Part shown: positions 1 to 5,949 of the stretch, one piece after another
Position numbering within the stretch: position 1 is the first letter of the stretch
Layout of the letters: every line of letters begins with the position of its first letter
Assembly (NCBI GenBank): GCA_012800565.1
Contig: JAAZIZ010000184.1
Span: 1 to 9,373 of the forward strand
Length of the DNA: 9,373 bases
Origin: Lentisphaerota bacterium
Lineage (GTDB): Bacteria; Verrucomicrobiota; Lentisphaeria; Oligosphaerales; Oligosphaeraceae
Direction: 5' to 3'
Translations under genes and position numbers: made by a program
The notes under the pieces: model-generated
Databases searched by the model: none
What the model was told of the DNA's origin: nothing
What the model saw: only the letters and a program-made list of their open reading frames with translations

Positions 1-112
1 CATCACATAAACCAACAACCTCCACATTGCCCAAAGACCGTAAACAGGGCAAATGCACCATCTGAGACATATACCCGCAACCAACGACACCAATACGTAA
101 AACTTTACTCAT
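1..112 (-). CDS. Gfo/Idh/MocA-family oxidoreductase, N-terminal fragment (runs off left edge)
   Basis: Reading the minus strand from the ATG at 112 gives 37 codons with no stop before the window edge. The peptide begins MSKVLRIGVVGCGYMSQMV and continues through HLPCLRSL to VEVVGLCD. This is the N-terminal Rossmann half of the Gfo/Idh/MocA family: beta strand 1 (residues 5-10), the glycine-rich dinucleotide loop GVVGCGYM (8-15), and a second strand VEVVGLCD (30-37), whose acidic end normally contacts the adenosine ribose of NAD(P). Such enzymes oxidise or epimerise sugars, inositols and related polyols in the cytoplasm. No signal peptide is visible. A GAGGG Shine-Dalgarno site (complement of 123-127) sits 10 nt before the start. 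The catalytic EKP motif and C-terminal domain lie outside the window, so the substrate is unknown. It is divergent from the pilin-like/GH127 pair and has its own candidate promoter and operator. The family call is confident for so short a fragment because glycine loop and spacing both fit. Confidence 0.85.
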   Translation of the reverse strand, partial: MSKVLRIGVVGCGYMSQMVHLPCLRSLGNVEVVGLCD

Positions 113-154
113 AAATAACAAACCCTCACATTATTGATGGAAAAAACAAAAAAC

Positions 155-200
155 AAAGCGCTTTCTAAACTAATTTAAGTGCTAAACTGCAAAAAAGCAA
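155..200 (-). promoter_or_regulatory. Candidate promoter with LacI-type palindromic operator for the oxidoreductase gene
   Basis: On the minus strand a -35-like TTGCTT (complement of 195-200) is separated by 17 nt from a -10-like TAAATT (complement of 172-177). Starting 7 nt downstream of that -10 is the perfect 10-bp palindrome AAAGCGCTTT (155-164), placed at the predicted transcription start. The central CG with AAA/TTT arms resembles the operator core of LacI/GalR-family regulators (known family preference); its position suits a repressor. The hexamers are only 4/6 matches each, so the promoter is inferred. The palindrome itself is plainly in the sequence. Confidence 0.4.
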
Positions 201-247
201 GGAAAATTTTCATTTTTAGCCTGGCTCTGGAAAAATGCAGGATTGAT

Positions 248-290
248 TTTGCAATCATAAACGAGATGATATATTTATAGGATATCCTGC
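248..290 (+). promoter_or_regulatory. Candidate promoter and palindromic site upstream of the pilin-like/GH127 pair
   Basis: A -35-like TTTGCA (248-253) and a -10-like TATATT (270-275) are spaced by 16 nt. Immediately downstream is the perfect palindrome AGGATATCCT (279-288), covering the expected start point. A further inverted pair, GCAGGAT (237-243) and ATCCTGC (284-290), brackets the core promoter, so the same half-site occurs in three copies. This would suit a dimeric repressor that may loop or occupy both flanks. Promoter assignment is inference; the palindromes are seen directly. Confidence 0.35.
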
Positions 291-293
291 GAA

Positions 294-325
294 GCACTGC
301 CCGGCAGGGGGGGCAGCAGCAGTGC
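294..325 (+). other. Predicted hairpin in the 5' leader of the pilin-like gene
   Basis: GCACTGC (294-300) is exactly complementary to GCAGTGC (319-325), with an 18-nt loop that contains a run of seven G (307-313). An alternative smaller stem CTGC/GCAG (297-300 with 304-307) competes with it. No U-run follows, so it is not an intrinsic terminator. It lies about 75 nt before the start codon, between the candidate promoter and the gene, and could be a leader structure or chance. Confidence 0.3.
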
Positions 326-401
326 AGGACAAACTACGCCTGGAATGCAGATTTGCGCTTAATCAGGCCCAAAAGACGGGATTAAATCAACAGGAGTCAG
401 C

Positions 402-1097
402 ATGCATAAATGTAAGACGGTGTATTTTACCTTGATTGAGTTGCTGGTAGTCATCGCCATCATCGCAGTTTTGGCCAGTATGCTTTTACCGGCCTTGAGC
501 AAAGCCCGTCAGAAAGCGCGTACGCTTGATTGTTCCTCCAAGCTGCGCAGCATTGGTGTGGCGCAGTTGATGTATGCCGATGATAACAGCGGCTATATTC
601 CGCCTTACCGGGATTACGCAACCCCGGAGAAATTCTGGTTTTACCTGACCAACAGTGCTGGCTTTCTGACCCCGTATCTTGGAACCGGTACCGACAGCTC
701 CTTGCAGTATATCGGATATGCGAGTACTAAATACAAAGTCCGCAGTAAGCTGATCTGTCCTGAGGTCGTCCAGCCGGCAGACGACACGGCAGTTTTTGCC
801 TATGGCTTCAATGACCATTTTTTTAATCCTGGTCTTGGCGGCGGTCTTGCTGCTCAGCTGAACACCAATTGGCGGCATCCTTCGGAAACCGCGATGCTCG
901 GCGAAACTGTTAAAAGCAGCCAATTCAACTATGGCAACCCGTATGTAAACTGGGAGCATCTGTTGCCAATCCACTTGCGCCATAATAATGCCGCCAATTT
1001 CGTTCATTGCGATGGCAGAGTCTCACATCTGAATTACAACTCCATTCCATGGCGGCCGGTAGGAGATTCGAAGCCATTCTGGTTCCCCCTGAAATAA
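402..1097 (+). CDS. Type IV pilin-like (pseudopilin-type) protein with H-x9-DG C-terminal motif
   Basis: 231-aa protein of the PVC-type prepilin-like families (N-terminal cleavage/methylation domain plus H-x9-DG domain). Residues 1-8 form a short basic leader. The class III signal FTLIE starts at residue 9, with the conserved Glu at +5 (E13), followed by a hydrophobic helix to about residue 31 and a basic stretch SKARQKAR. A globular domain follows, including the typical segment SIGVAQLMYADDNSGYIPP. H194-x9-D204-G205 fits the H-x9-DG motif exactly. The residue before the predicted cleavage site is Tyr8, not the usual Gly. The start is set by AGGAG (392-396), 5 nt before the ATG. Such proteins sit in the inner membrane, and a prepilin peptidase may process them. 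Their function is not established; in PVC genomes they are highly multiplied and often lie near glycoside hydrolases or sulfatases (recollection). The GH127 gene follows after 59 bp on the same strand, suggesting cotranscription. No pilus assembly gene is visible. Confidence 0.9.
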   Translation: MHKCKTVYFTLIELLVVIAIIAVLASMLLPALSKARQKARTLDCSSKLRSIGVAQLMYADDNSGYIPPYRDYATPEKFWFYLTNSAGFLTPYLGTGTDSSLQYIGYASTKYKVRSKLICPEVVQPADDTAVFAYGFNDHFFNPGLGGGLAAQLNTNWRHPSETAMLGETVKSSQFNYGNPYVNWEHLLPIHLRHNNAANFVHCDGRVSHLNYNSIPWRPVGDSKPFWFPLK

Positions 1098-1156
1098 CCG
1101 CCATTGCAGGAAACGCGCAAAGTTCTTTTTGTTGCTGTAGCGAAAAAAGAGTTTTT

Positions 1157-3040
1157 ATGTTCAAGTACAACAGTCCGCAATTGACCGCTGTGCGCCTGCA
1201 GGATGGCTTCCTGGCTCCCCGGCAGCATACGAATGGGAAGGTGACTATCCCTGCCGCAGTGCAGCAGTGCCGCGACACCGGGCGCATTGATGCGTTCCGC
1301 TTGCAGTGGTGCCCGGGCATGCCCCGCAAGCCGCATATTTTCTGGGATTCGGATTTTGCCAAGGTACTTGAAGGCATGGCCTTGCAGTTAATGACAGACC
1401 CGAGTCCGGAGCTGGCTTCTGAGCTTGATGAATATGTGGACCTGGTAATTTCGGCGCAACAGCCGGATGGTTACTTGAATACGTATTTTACCCAGGTTGA
1501 GCCGGAAAAGCGCTGGCAGCGGCTGTCCAGCAATCACGAACTGTATTGTGCCGGGCATCTGATGGAAGCCGCGGTCGCGCATTTTCAGGCCACAGGACAG
1601 AGGAAATTTCTCGATTGTATGTGCCGTTATGCGGACTATATTGATACTGTTTTCGGGCCGGGGCCGAAGCAGAAAAAGGGCTATCCCGGGCATGAGGAAA
1701 TCGAACTGGCTCTCTGCAAACTCTATGACACCACCGGTGAAAAACGCTATCTGAAACTGGCGGAATTCTTTGTCCGCACACGCGGGCAGGAGCCCAATTA
1801 TTTTCAGGTGGAAGAGGGGGTAGCGGCAGAGCGTCTGCCGGCCCTGCAGGCGCATCGCCCGGTAGCAGAACAGCATACTGCCGAAGGCCATGCGGTGCGG
1901 GCGGTATATCTTTATTGCGCTATGGCTGATTTGGCTGCCCGCACAGGGGATGCAGCCCTGCTGACCCAGTGTGAAGAAATCTGGTCCAATATCACTGAAA
2001 AACGCATGTATCTGACCGGGGGCATTGGCTCAACTCCGATTGGCGAGCGCTTTACCATTGATTACCATCTGCCGCACGATGGCTATGCCGAATCATGCGC
2101 CTCCATAGGGTTGGCTTTTTTCACCCGGCGCATGCTGAATCTGACGGGCAAGCGGCAATATGCGGATGTCCTGGAACGGATTCTTTACAACGGCGCATTG
2201 AGCGGCATCAGCCTGATCGGCGATCGCTTCTTTTATATCAATCGCCTGGAAAGCGGAATCGACACCTGGGAGCGGGGAGAAACGTTTGCCAAGGAACGGC
2301 GTCCCTGGTTTTCCTGCTCCTGCTGCCCAACGTCATTCTGCCGGTTTATGCCACAGCTGGCGACCTTCTGCTGGAGTTGCAGCGAACAGGAACTGCGCCT
2401 GGAAATTCCGGCGGCTGGTCGGGCTGCTTTCCGGAACTGTCAGGTGGAAGTGCAAAGCCAATATCCATATAACGGAAAGTTCCGGATTATCTTCCATGGG
2501 CAGGAACAGTTCACCTTTTCCTGCCGCATTCCGGGCTGGTGCCCAAGCGCCACCATTTCCCTTAATGGGCAGCGCCAGGAGCAGGAGGCACTGCAGCAGA
2601 ATGGTTATCTTTCCTGGAACCGTCTTTGGCAGGAAGGCGATGAGTTGGAAGTCGCTCTGGATATGCCGGTGGAATTCGTCCGGGCGGATTTGCGCGTTTC
2701 TGCCTGCAGGGGCAGGGTGGCCATCCGGCGCGGTCCGCTGGTCTATGCCGTGGAAGGTCTGGACAACGCTGCAGACCCCGGCGCATTGGTACTGGACCTG
2801 AAAAGCCCGTGGCAACCGGAACCGGTGCCCGGGCTCCCTGAGGGGACACTCGGTCTGCGTGGCCAGGGCTGGCAGGAATGTCTCCCGCAGGATTGCGGAC
2901 TTTATTTCAGCGCCACTCCGCAGTGGAAACAGACCTCGATTCTGGCCGTGCCATATTCGCTGTGGCAGAACCGGGGTGATACCCGTATGAGCGTCTGGCT
3001 GCGCAGCGGCAATGAATGCTGCCCAGGCGGAATTATTTGA
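1157..3040 (+). CDS. Glycoside hydrolase family 127 (DUF1680), beta-L-arabinofuranosidase-like
   Basis: 627-aa enzyme, close to the length of characterised GH127 beta-L-arabinofuranosidases (about 650 aa). It should remove terminal arabinofuranose-type residues by a retaining mechanism that uses a zinc-bound cysteine (family knowledge). The (alpha/alpha)6 barrel spans roughly residues 1-420: DGFLAPRQ near the start, TGRIDAFR, GHLMEAAVAHFQATG, PGHEEIELALCKLYDTTGEKRY, GHAVRAVYLY, and GGIGSTPIGERF. E312-S-C314 and C389-C390-P fit the zinc ligands (Glu, Cys, nucleophile Cys, Cys) of HypBA1-type enzymes. E297 aligns with the general acid. The remainder is beta-sandwich, ending in the typical LWQNRGDTRMSVWLR. 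No signal peptide is seen, so it is predicted cytoplasmic. The frame stays open upstream to 1007, inside the pilin-like gene, but the ATG at 1157 gives the family N-terminus. A weak purine-rich AAAAAAGAG (1143-1151) precedes it. The stop overlaps the end of the convergent aminotransferase gene. Exact linkage specificity cannot be read from sequence. Confidence 0.93.
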   Translation: MFKYNSPQLTAVRLQDGFLAPRQHTNGKVTIPAAVQQCRDTGRIDAFRLQWCPGMPRKPHIFWDSDFAKVLEGMALQLMTDPSPELASELDEYVDLVISAQQPDGYLNTYFTQVEPEKRWQRLSSNHELYCAGHLMEAAVAHFQATGQRKFLDCMCRYADYIDTVFGPGPKQKKGYPGHEEIELALCKLYDTTGEKRYLKLAEFFVRTRGQEPNYFQVEEGVAAERLPALQAHRPVAEQHTAEGHAVRAVYLYCAMADLAARTGDAALLTQCEEIWSNITEKRMYLTGGIGSTPIGERFTIDYHLPHDGYAESCASIGLAFFTRRMLNLTGKRQYADVLERILYNGALSGISLIGDRFFYINRLESGIDTWERGETFAKERRPWFSCSCCPTSFCRFMPQLATFCWSCSEQELRLEIPAAGRAAFRNCQVEVQSQYPYNGKFRIIFHGQEQFTFSCRIPGWCPSATISLNGQRQEQEALQQNGYLSWNRLWQEGDELEVALDMPVEFVRADLRVSACRGRVAIRRGPLVYAVEGLDNAADPGALVLDLKSPWQPEPVPGLPEGTLGLRGQGWQECLPQDCGLYFSATPQWKQTSILAVPYSLWQNRGDTRMSVWLRSGNECCPGGII

Positions 3041-4361
3041 TTAGCCGCTGGAAACCGACGTGCGCTTCCGGAGCGCGCAGATGTCTTCTGACGCAGTCCG
3101 GTCCCTCTGCGGCAATAGGTGCCAATTCCGCAAAGACGCGTTTGACTGCCTGGGCAAAACGGGAGAATTCCGCCTCGCCGTGGGCCAGGGTCGGGTAAAC
3201 GGCGCAACCGGTAAGAATATCTTCTTCCAGCATGATTTGAGTATAGAGCGTGCGCAAGGCATTAGGTTCCGGCACGGTAAACGAAAAAGACGGCAGGCAA
3301 CCAAACTGGCTGGTGATTTTAAGCGGCAGCCCGACTGCCGCCGCACTATCGTGCCAGAGGCGCATAATCCGTTCACCCATGCTGGTGACTTTCTCCGCGA
3401 CCCGCGTTTTTTCCATTTTGGCAATGGTTGCCAGGGCGGCTGCCGGTCCGACCCTTTCGGTCCAATAGGTGCTGCTGAGGAAGGCTTTTTCGGCTGCCGG
3501 GCGCATTTTCTCATTGCCGATTACAGCGCCGATCGGATGTCCGTTTCCGAGTGCCTTCGAGAAAATGGCCAGGTCCGGATTGACTCCGAAGGAAAGATGC
3601 GCTCCTCCGAAACGGTAGCGCCAGCCGATGGTTATTTCATCAAAGATGAGCGTGATTCCGTATTGGTCACAGGCCTGGCGCAGGGCTTCGAGGAAGCCCG
3701 GAGACGGGGGCTCATGACGGCAGGGCTCGGCGATAATGGCAGCGATGTCGTTTCCCTGCTCCCGCAGGGTCTGCTCCAGGCGGGCAAAATCGCCGTGCAG
3801 GCAGGGGATACCCGTCCCCCGGAGTTCCTGCGGGACTCCGTATGGCGACAGCCCGGTGAGCCACATCTCGCCCAACGCGGCAGGGCTTTCCAGGTTTGCT
3901 GCCAGATACCAGTCCTGCCAGCCGTGATAGCCGGAAATGATCACCTTCGAACGTCCGGTCGCGGCACGGGCAATGCGTATGGCCATGGCTGCCGTTTCGC
4001 CGCCGCAGCGGGCAAAGCGTGCGCATTTCGCCCACGGATGAATAGCGCAGAGTCGTTCAGCTAACTCTACTTCCTCCACAGGATTCAAAGTTGAGAAGCT
4101 GCCGTCGCGAACAGTTCTGATCACAGCTTCGCTGACATCGTCATCATTGAAACCCAGCAGAGTGGCGCCGATGCCGCAAGTGGAAAAATCGAGCCAGCGC
4201 CGTCCGTCCAAATCAGTGATTTCGCATCCTTTGGCCTGGGTGAAATAGGCTGGCCAAAGCTCGGGAGCCATCATTTCCGGGCGTTTGCTCAACAGTTGGG
4301 TGCCGCCGGGGATGATCTGTTTTGCTTGCTGGTAGCGTGCCTGGGTCTGGGAAAGTTTCAT
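3033..4361 (-). CDS. Class III PLP-dependent aminotransferase (glutamate-1-semialdehyde aminomutase fold)
   Basis: 442-aa fold-type I PLP enzyme. Visible elements: the N-terminal IIPGGTQLLSKRPEM; the domain start KGCEITDLDGRRWLDF (44-59); the phosphate-binding loop RCGGETAAMAIRIAR (118-132); YHGWQDWY (145-152), with the stacking aromatic; E212 in IIAEP; the pyridine-nitrogen Asp D241 in LIFDEI; and the Schiff-base lysine K269 in FSKALGNGHPIGAVIG. All catalytic residues are present. The usual NSGTEA loop of true HemL is replaced by RCGGETA, and the neighbours are glycosidases, not porphyrin genes. A role on a keto-sugar or related carbonyl compound therefore seems likelier than tetrapyrrole synthesis (inference). 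An AAGGA site (complement of 4373-4377) lies 11 nt before the ATG at 4361. A candidate promoter lies 56 nt further upstream. The gene ends 8 bp inside the GH127 gene on the opposite strand, leaving no room for a terminator between them. Family call is strong; substrate unknown. Confidence 0.92.
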   Translation of the reverse strand: MKLSQTQARYQQAKQIIPGGTQLLSKRPEMMAPELWPAYFTQAKGCEITDLDGRRWLDFSTCGIGATLLGFNDDDVSEAVIRTVRDGSFSTLNPVEEVELAERLCAIHPWAKCARFARCGGETAAMAIRIARAATGRSKVIISGYHGWQDWYLAANLESPAALGEMWLTGLSPYGVPQELRGTGIPCLHGDFARLEQTLREQGNDIAAIIAEPCRHEPPSPGFLEALRQACDQYGITLIFDEITIGWRYRFGGAHLSFGVNPDLAIFSKALGNGHPIGAVIGNEKMRPAAEKAFLSSTYWTERVGPAAALATIAKMEKTRVAEKVTSMGERIMRLWHDSAAAVGLPLKITSQFGCLPSFSFTVPEPNALRTLYTQIMLEEDILTGCAVYPTLAHGEAEFSRFAQAVKRVFAELAPIAAEGPDCVRRHLRAPEAHVGFQRLIK

Positions 4362-4399
4362 AAATTAATTCATCCTTGCATTGGCCGAGCCTGCGGTTT

Positions 4400-4444
4400 G
4401 CTGAACGCCGCTGTCTTCTATATCGGTTCAGCGTCTTAATGTAA
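4400..4444 (-). promoter_or_regulatory. Candidate promoter and overlapping inverted repeat for the aminotransferase gene
   Basis: On the minus strand TTACAT (complement of 4439-4444) and TATAGA (complement of 4417-4422) are spaced by 16 nt, a fair -35/-10 pair upstream of the aminotransferase start at 4361. The 7-bp inverted repeat GCTGAAC (4400-4406) / GTTCAGC (4426-4432) has one arm inside the spacer and the other just downstream of the -10. A dimeric regulator binding both arms would block this promoter. Assignment is inferred from motif resemblance only. Confidence 0.33.
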
Positions 4445-4540
4445 GGGCGGATTTCTGAAAGTGCAATTGCGTCTGGACGTACTTCAAGGGCACTGGAAAA
4501 GGCTCGTCTGAGTTGTAAAACCGCAAAGCAAGGCTATTTT

Positions 4541-4627
4541 TTCTGGCAGCTGCAGCGCCTGGTTGGATTGCGCCAGAATTCTCGGGCTAAACCAGTGGAG
4601 CCTGCCTCAGCAGGGCTTGTTCTCCAC
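4541..4627 (+). promoter_or_regulatory. Possible structured 5' leader of the sialidase-like gene (two hairpins)
   Basis: Hairpin 1: TTCTGGC (4541-4547) pairs exactly with GCCAGAA (4572-4578), enclosing 24 nt. Hairpin 2 is composite: GTGGAG (4595-4600) with CTCCAC (4622-4627), and inside it CCTGC (4601-4605) with GCAGG (4610-4614) around a CTCA tetraloop, leaving a 7-nt bulge on the 3' side. Neither is followed by a U-run, so they are not standard terminators. They end 28 nt before the AGGAG site. I do not recognise a known riboswitch class. Confidence 0.3.
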
Positions 4628-4669
4628 CAGAGGCCAGCCTCAAGCCATAACCTTAGGAGTGAAAGAAAA

Positions 4670-5782
4670 ATGATGCAAGATGTCTGCTATATCGGAAGCC
4701 AGCCTGGCAACCCGCGCAATTCCGAGGGGGCATTTTTGTCTCTGCAGGACGGACGGATAATTTTCATTTATACGCGTTATGATGGGCATGACCCCGAAGA
4801 CAATGCCAACGCCGACCTCGCCCTGATTGAAAGCGCGGATGACGGTCTCACCTGGCCCAAAGCACCGCGCATTATTTTTTCCCGCGGGAAGGCTGACAAT
4901 ATCATGAGTGTTTCTCTGTTGCGCCTCCATTCCGGGCGGATTATGCTGGTGTATCTTGAGAAATTTACCAGTCCGGATGGAGAGCTGCACTGTGTGCCAT
5001 ATATAACTTTTTCCGACGATGAGACTGCGACCTGGACCACCCCGCGCCTGCTGCTGCCGGACAGCGGCTACCATGTGGTCTGCAACGACCGCCTGGTGCA
5101 GTTGTCCACGGGGCGTATCATCGTTCCTGTTTCGCCCTGGGTTGAGCTAGAGTCGCCGGACAGAAAAAAGGTTATGGGCATGACTTTCTTTCTGTCTGAT
5201 GATGAGGGGGCGACCTGGCGTTTAAGCAAGGATTATTTGTACCCTCCCGAGAACGTCCGGGCACTGCAGGAACCAGGTGTGCTGGAGCTGACCGATGGCC
5301 GCCTCTGGACTTGGGCGCGCACATCTTCGAACTACCAGTTCGGATGTTACTCCAGCGATGGCGGCGAGACTTGGGGCGAGGTCAAGCCGCTGATGGACTT
5401 CTGTTCGCCGCTGTCGCCGATGAGCGTCAAGCGCAATCCCGTCAGCCAGCGCCTGACCGCAGTCTGGAACGACCACCAGCCCCGCTGGAATGTCCCCGTG
5501 CCGATTCGTAAGATTCCCAGCTACCGCTGGAAGGAATGCAAAACGGCAGGGCGCACGCCGTTCGTTCTGGCGGAAAGCGACGATGAAGGCAAAAGCTGGC
5601 AGGCTACTTTGCTGGAGGACGACCCCAAGCGCGGCTTCGGATATACAGCGATGCATTTTACCGGCACGGCTCTGCTGCTGGGATATTGCTGCGGCGGTCT
5701 GAATGGCACCATGATGCTGCAGGATTTAAAACTCCGGCGCATTCCGTGTGATCCTGCGACCGGCTGCCTGAATTTCGATTAG
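4670..5782 (+). CDS. BNR/Asp-box sialidase-like exo-glycosidase (six-bladed propeller), cytoplasmic
   Basis: 370-aa protein of the sialidase superfamily. Four good Asp boxes (S-x-D-x-G-x-T/S-W) are visible: SADDGLTW (55-62), SDDEGATW (176-183), SSDGGETW (228-235) and SDDEGKSW (303-310). A fifth, SDDETATW (115-122), is degenerate, with Thr in place of Gly. E201-P202, and Y325 in the GYTAMHF segment, are candidates for the Glu/Tyr nucleophile pair of GH33-type enzymes, with arginines R36, R217 and R295 possibly in the substrate pocket (inference). There is no signal peptide, and the length is that of one catalytic propeller. The start at 4670 follows AGGAG (4655-4659) by 10 nt; an adjacent ATG at 4673 is possible. 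True sialidase activity is not assured, because the same fold serves other exo-enzymes such as GH93 arabinanases; neighbouring GH127 makes a non-sialic target plausible. It is transcribed away from the aminotransferase gene and towards the GH106-like gene. Confidence 0.88.
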   Translation: MMQDVCYIGSQPGNPRNSEGAFLSLQDGRIIFIYTRYDGHDPEDNANADLALIESADDGLTWPKAPRIIFSRGKADNIMSVSLLRLHSGRIMLVYLEKFTSPDGELHCVPYITFSDDETATWTTPRLLLPDSGYHVVCNDRLVQLSTGRIIVPVSPWVELESPDRKKVMGMTFFLSDDEGATWRLSKDYLYPPENVRALQEPGVLELTDGRLWTWARTSSNYQFGCYSSDGGETWGEVKPLMDFCSPLSPMSVKRNPVSQRLTAVWNDHQPRWNVPVPIRKIPSYRWKECKTAGRTPFVLAESDDEGKSWQATLLEDDPKRGFGYTAMHFTGTALLLGYCCGGLNGTMMLQDLKLRRIPCDPATGCLNFD

Positions 5783-5808
5783 AGAGTATAACGGTTCGCG
5801 AGGCGTCC

Positions 5809-5941
5809 TCCTGGGGTTCGTAACATTCCCTTGGCGCTCTTGGCGGTTAGTTCATCTTCGTTGAACCGCCAAGAGACGGAAGCCTGCAATTGTTGTAGGC
5901 TGGTCATGGTTGCCGGAGGCGCGGCGCTATCCTGGGGTTCG
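5809..5941. repeat. 12-bp direct repeat bracketing the convergent spacer
   Basis: The 12-mer TCCTGGGGTTCG occurs identically at 5809-5820 and 5930-5941, 121 bp apart, around the long inverted repeat. A shorter related GGTTCG occurs also at 5793-5798. Together they resemble a small non-coding repeat element inserted between two convergent genes. No transposase or ORF of note lies inside. The repeats are seen directly; an element origin is inference. Confidence 0.5.
5837..5875. repeat. 12-bp perfect inverted repeat built of TTGGCG units in the convergent spacer
   Basis: CTCTTGGCGGTT (5837-5848) and AACCGCCAAGAG (5864-5875) are perfect inverted copies with a 15-nt loop; within the loop TTCA/TGAA (5851-5854 with 5862-5865) can extend the structure in another register. 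An extra TTGGCG lies just before the left arm (5831-5836), giving a tandem look. The hairpin sits between the stops of the sialidase-like and GH106-like genes, where a bidirectional terminator would be expected, but neither strand has a U-run after it. The form resembles the interspersed CTTGGCG-type intergenic repeats that I recall from several bacterial phyla. Confidence 0.7.
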
Positions 5942-5949
5942 CGCTGCGC

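Larger units (their letters stand above)
4362..4669. other. 308-bp divergent intergenic region between aminotransferase and sialidase-like genes
   Basis: No gene is supported here. The region carries the start signals of both flanking genes. Contents seen: a minus-strand candidate promoter (4417-4444); an inverted repeat GCTGAAC/GTTCAGC (4400-4406 with 4426-4432) that overlaps it; and two hairpin-forming stretches near the sialidase-like gene (4541-4578 and 4595-4627). The open frame that extends back to a TTG at 4568 has no Shine-Dalgarno site and is taken as untranslated. I see no convincing plus-strand promoter. Confidence 0.6.

Noticed and set aside
202..211. Palindrome GAAAATTTTC as an operator
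   Set aside because: Low-complexity AT-rich stretch where such symmetry is common by chance, and it is not placed at a promoter landmark as the other palindromes are.
1007..1156. Upstream extension of the GH127 frame starting inside the pilin-like gene
   Set aside because: It overlaps the H-x9-DG coding end, and the 50 extra residues look unlike a GH127 N-terminus; the ATG at 1157 gives the expected protein start.
3060..4064. 334-aa open frame on the plus strand opposite the aminotransferase gene
   Set aside because: It is antisense to a complete, well-recognised PLP enzyme, has no recognisable motifs and no Shine-Dalgarno site.
3033..4361. Assignment of the aminotransferase as HemL (porphyrin synthesis)
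   Set aside because: The fold matches, but the phosphate-loop sequence differs from typical HemL and the context is glycan metabolism.
5837..5875. Rho-independent bidirectional terminator
   Set aside because: The stem is strong but no run of T follows on either strand, so it is listed as a repeat instead.
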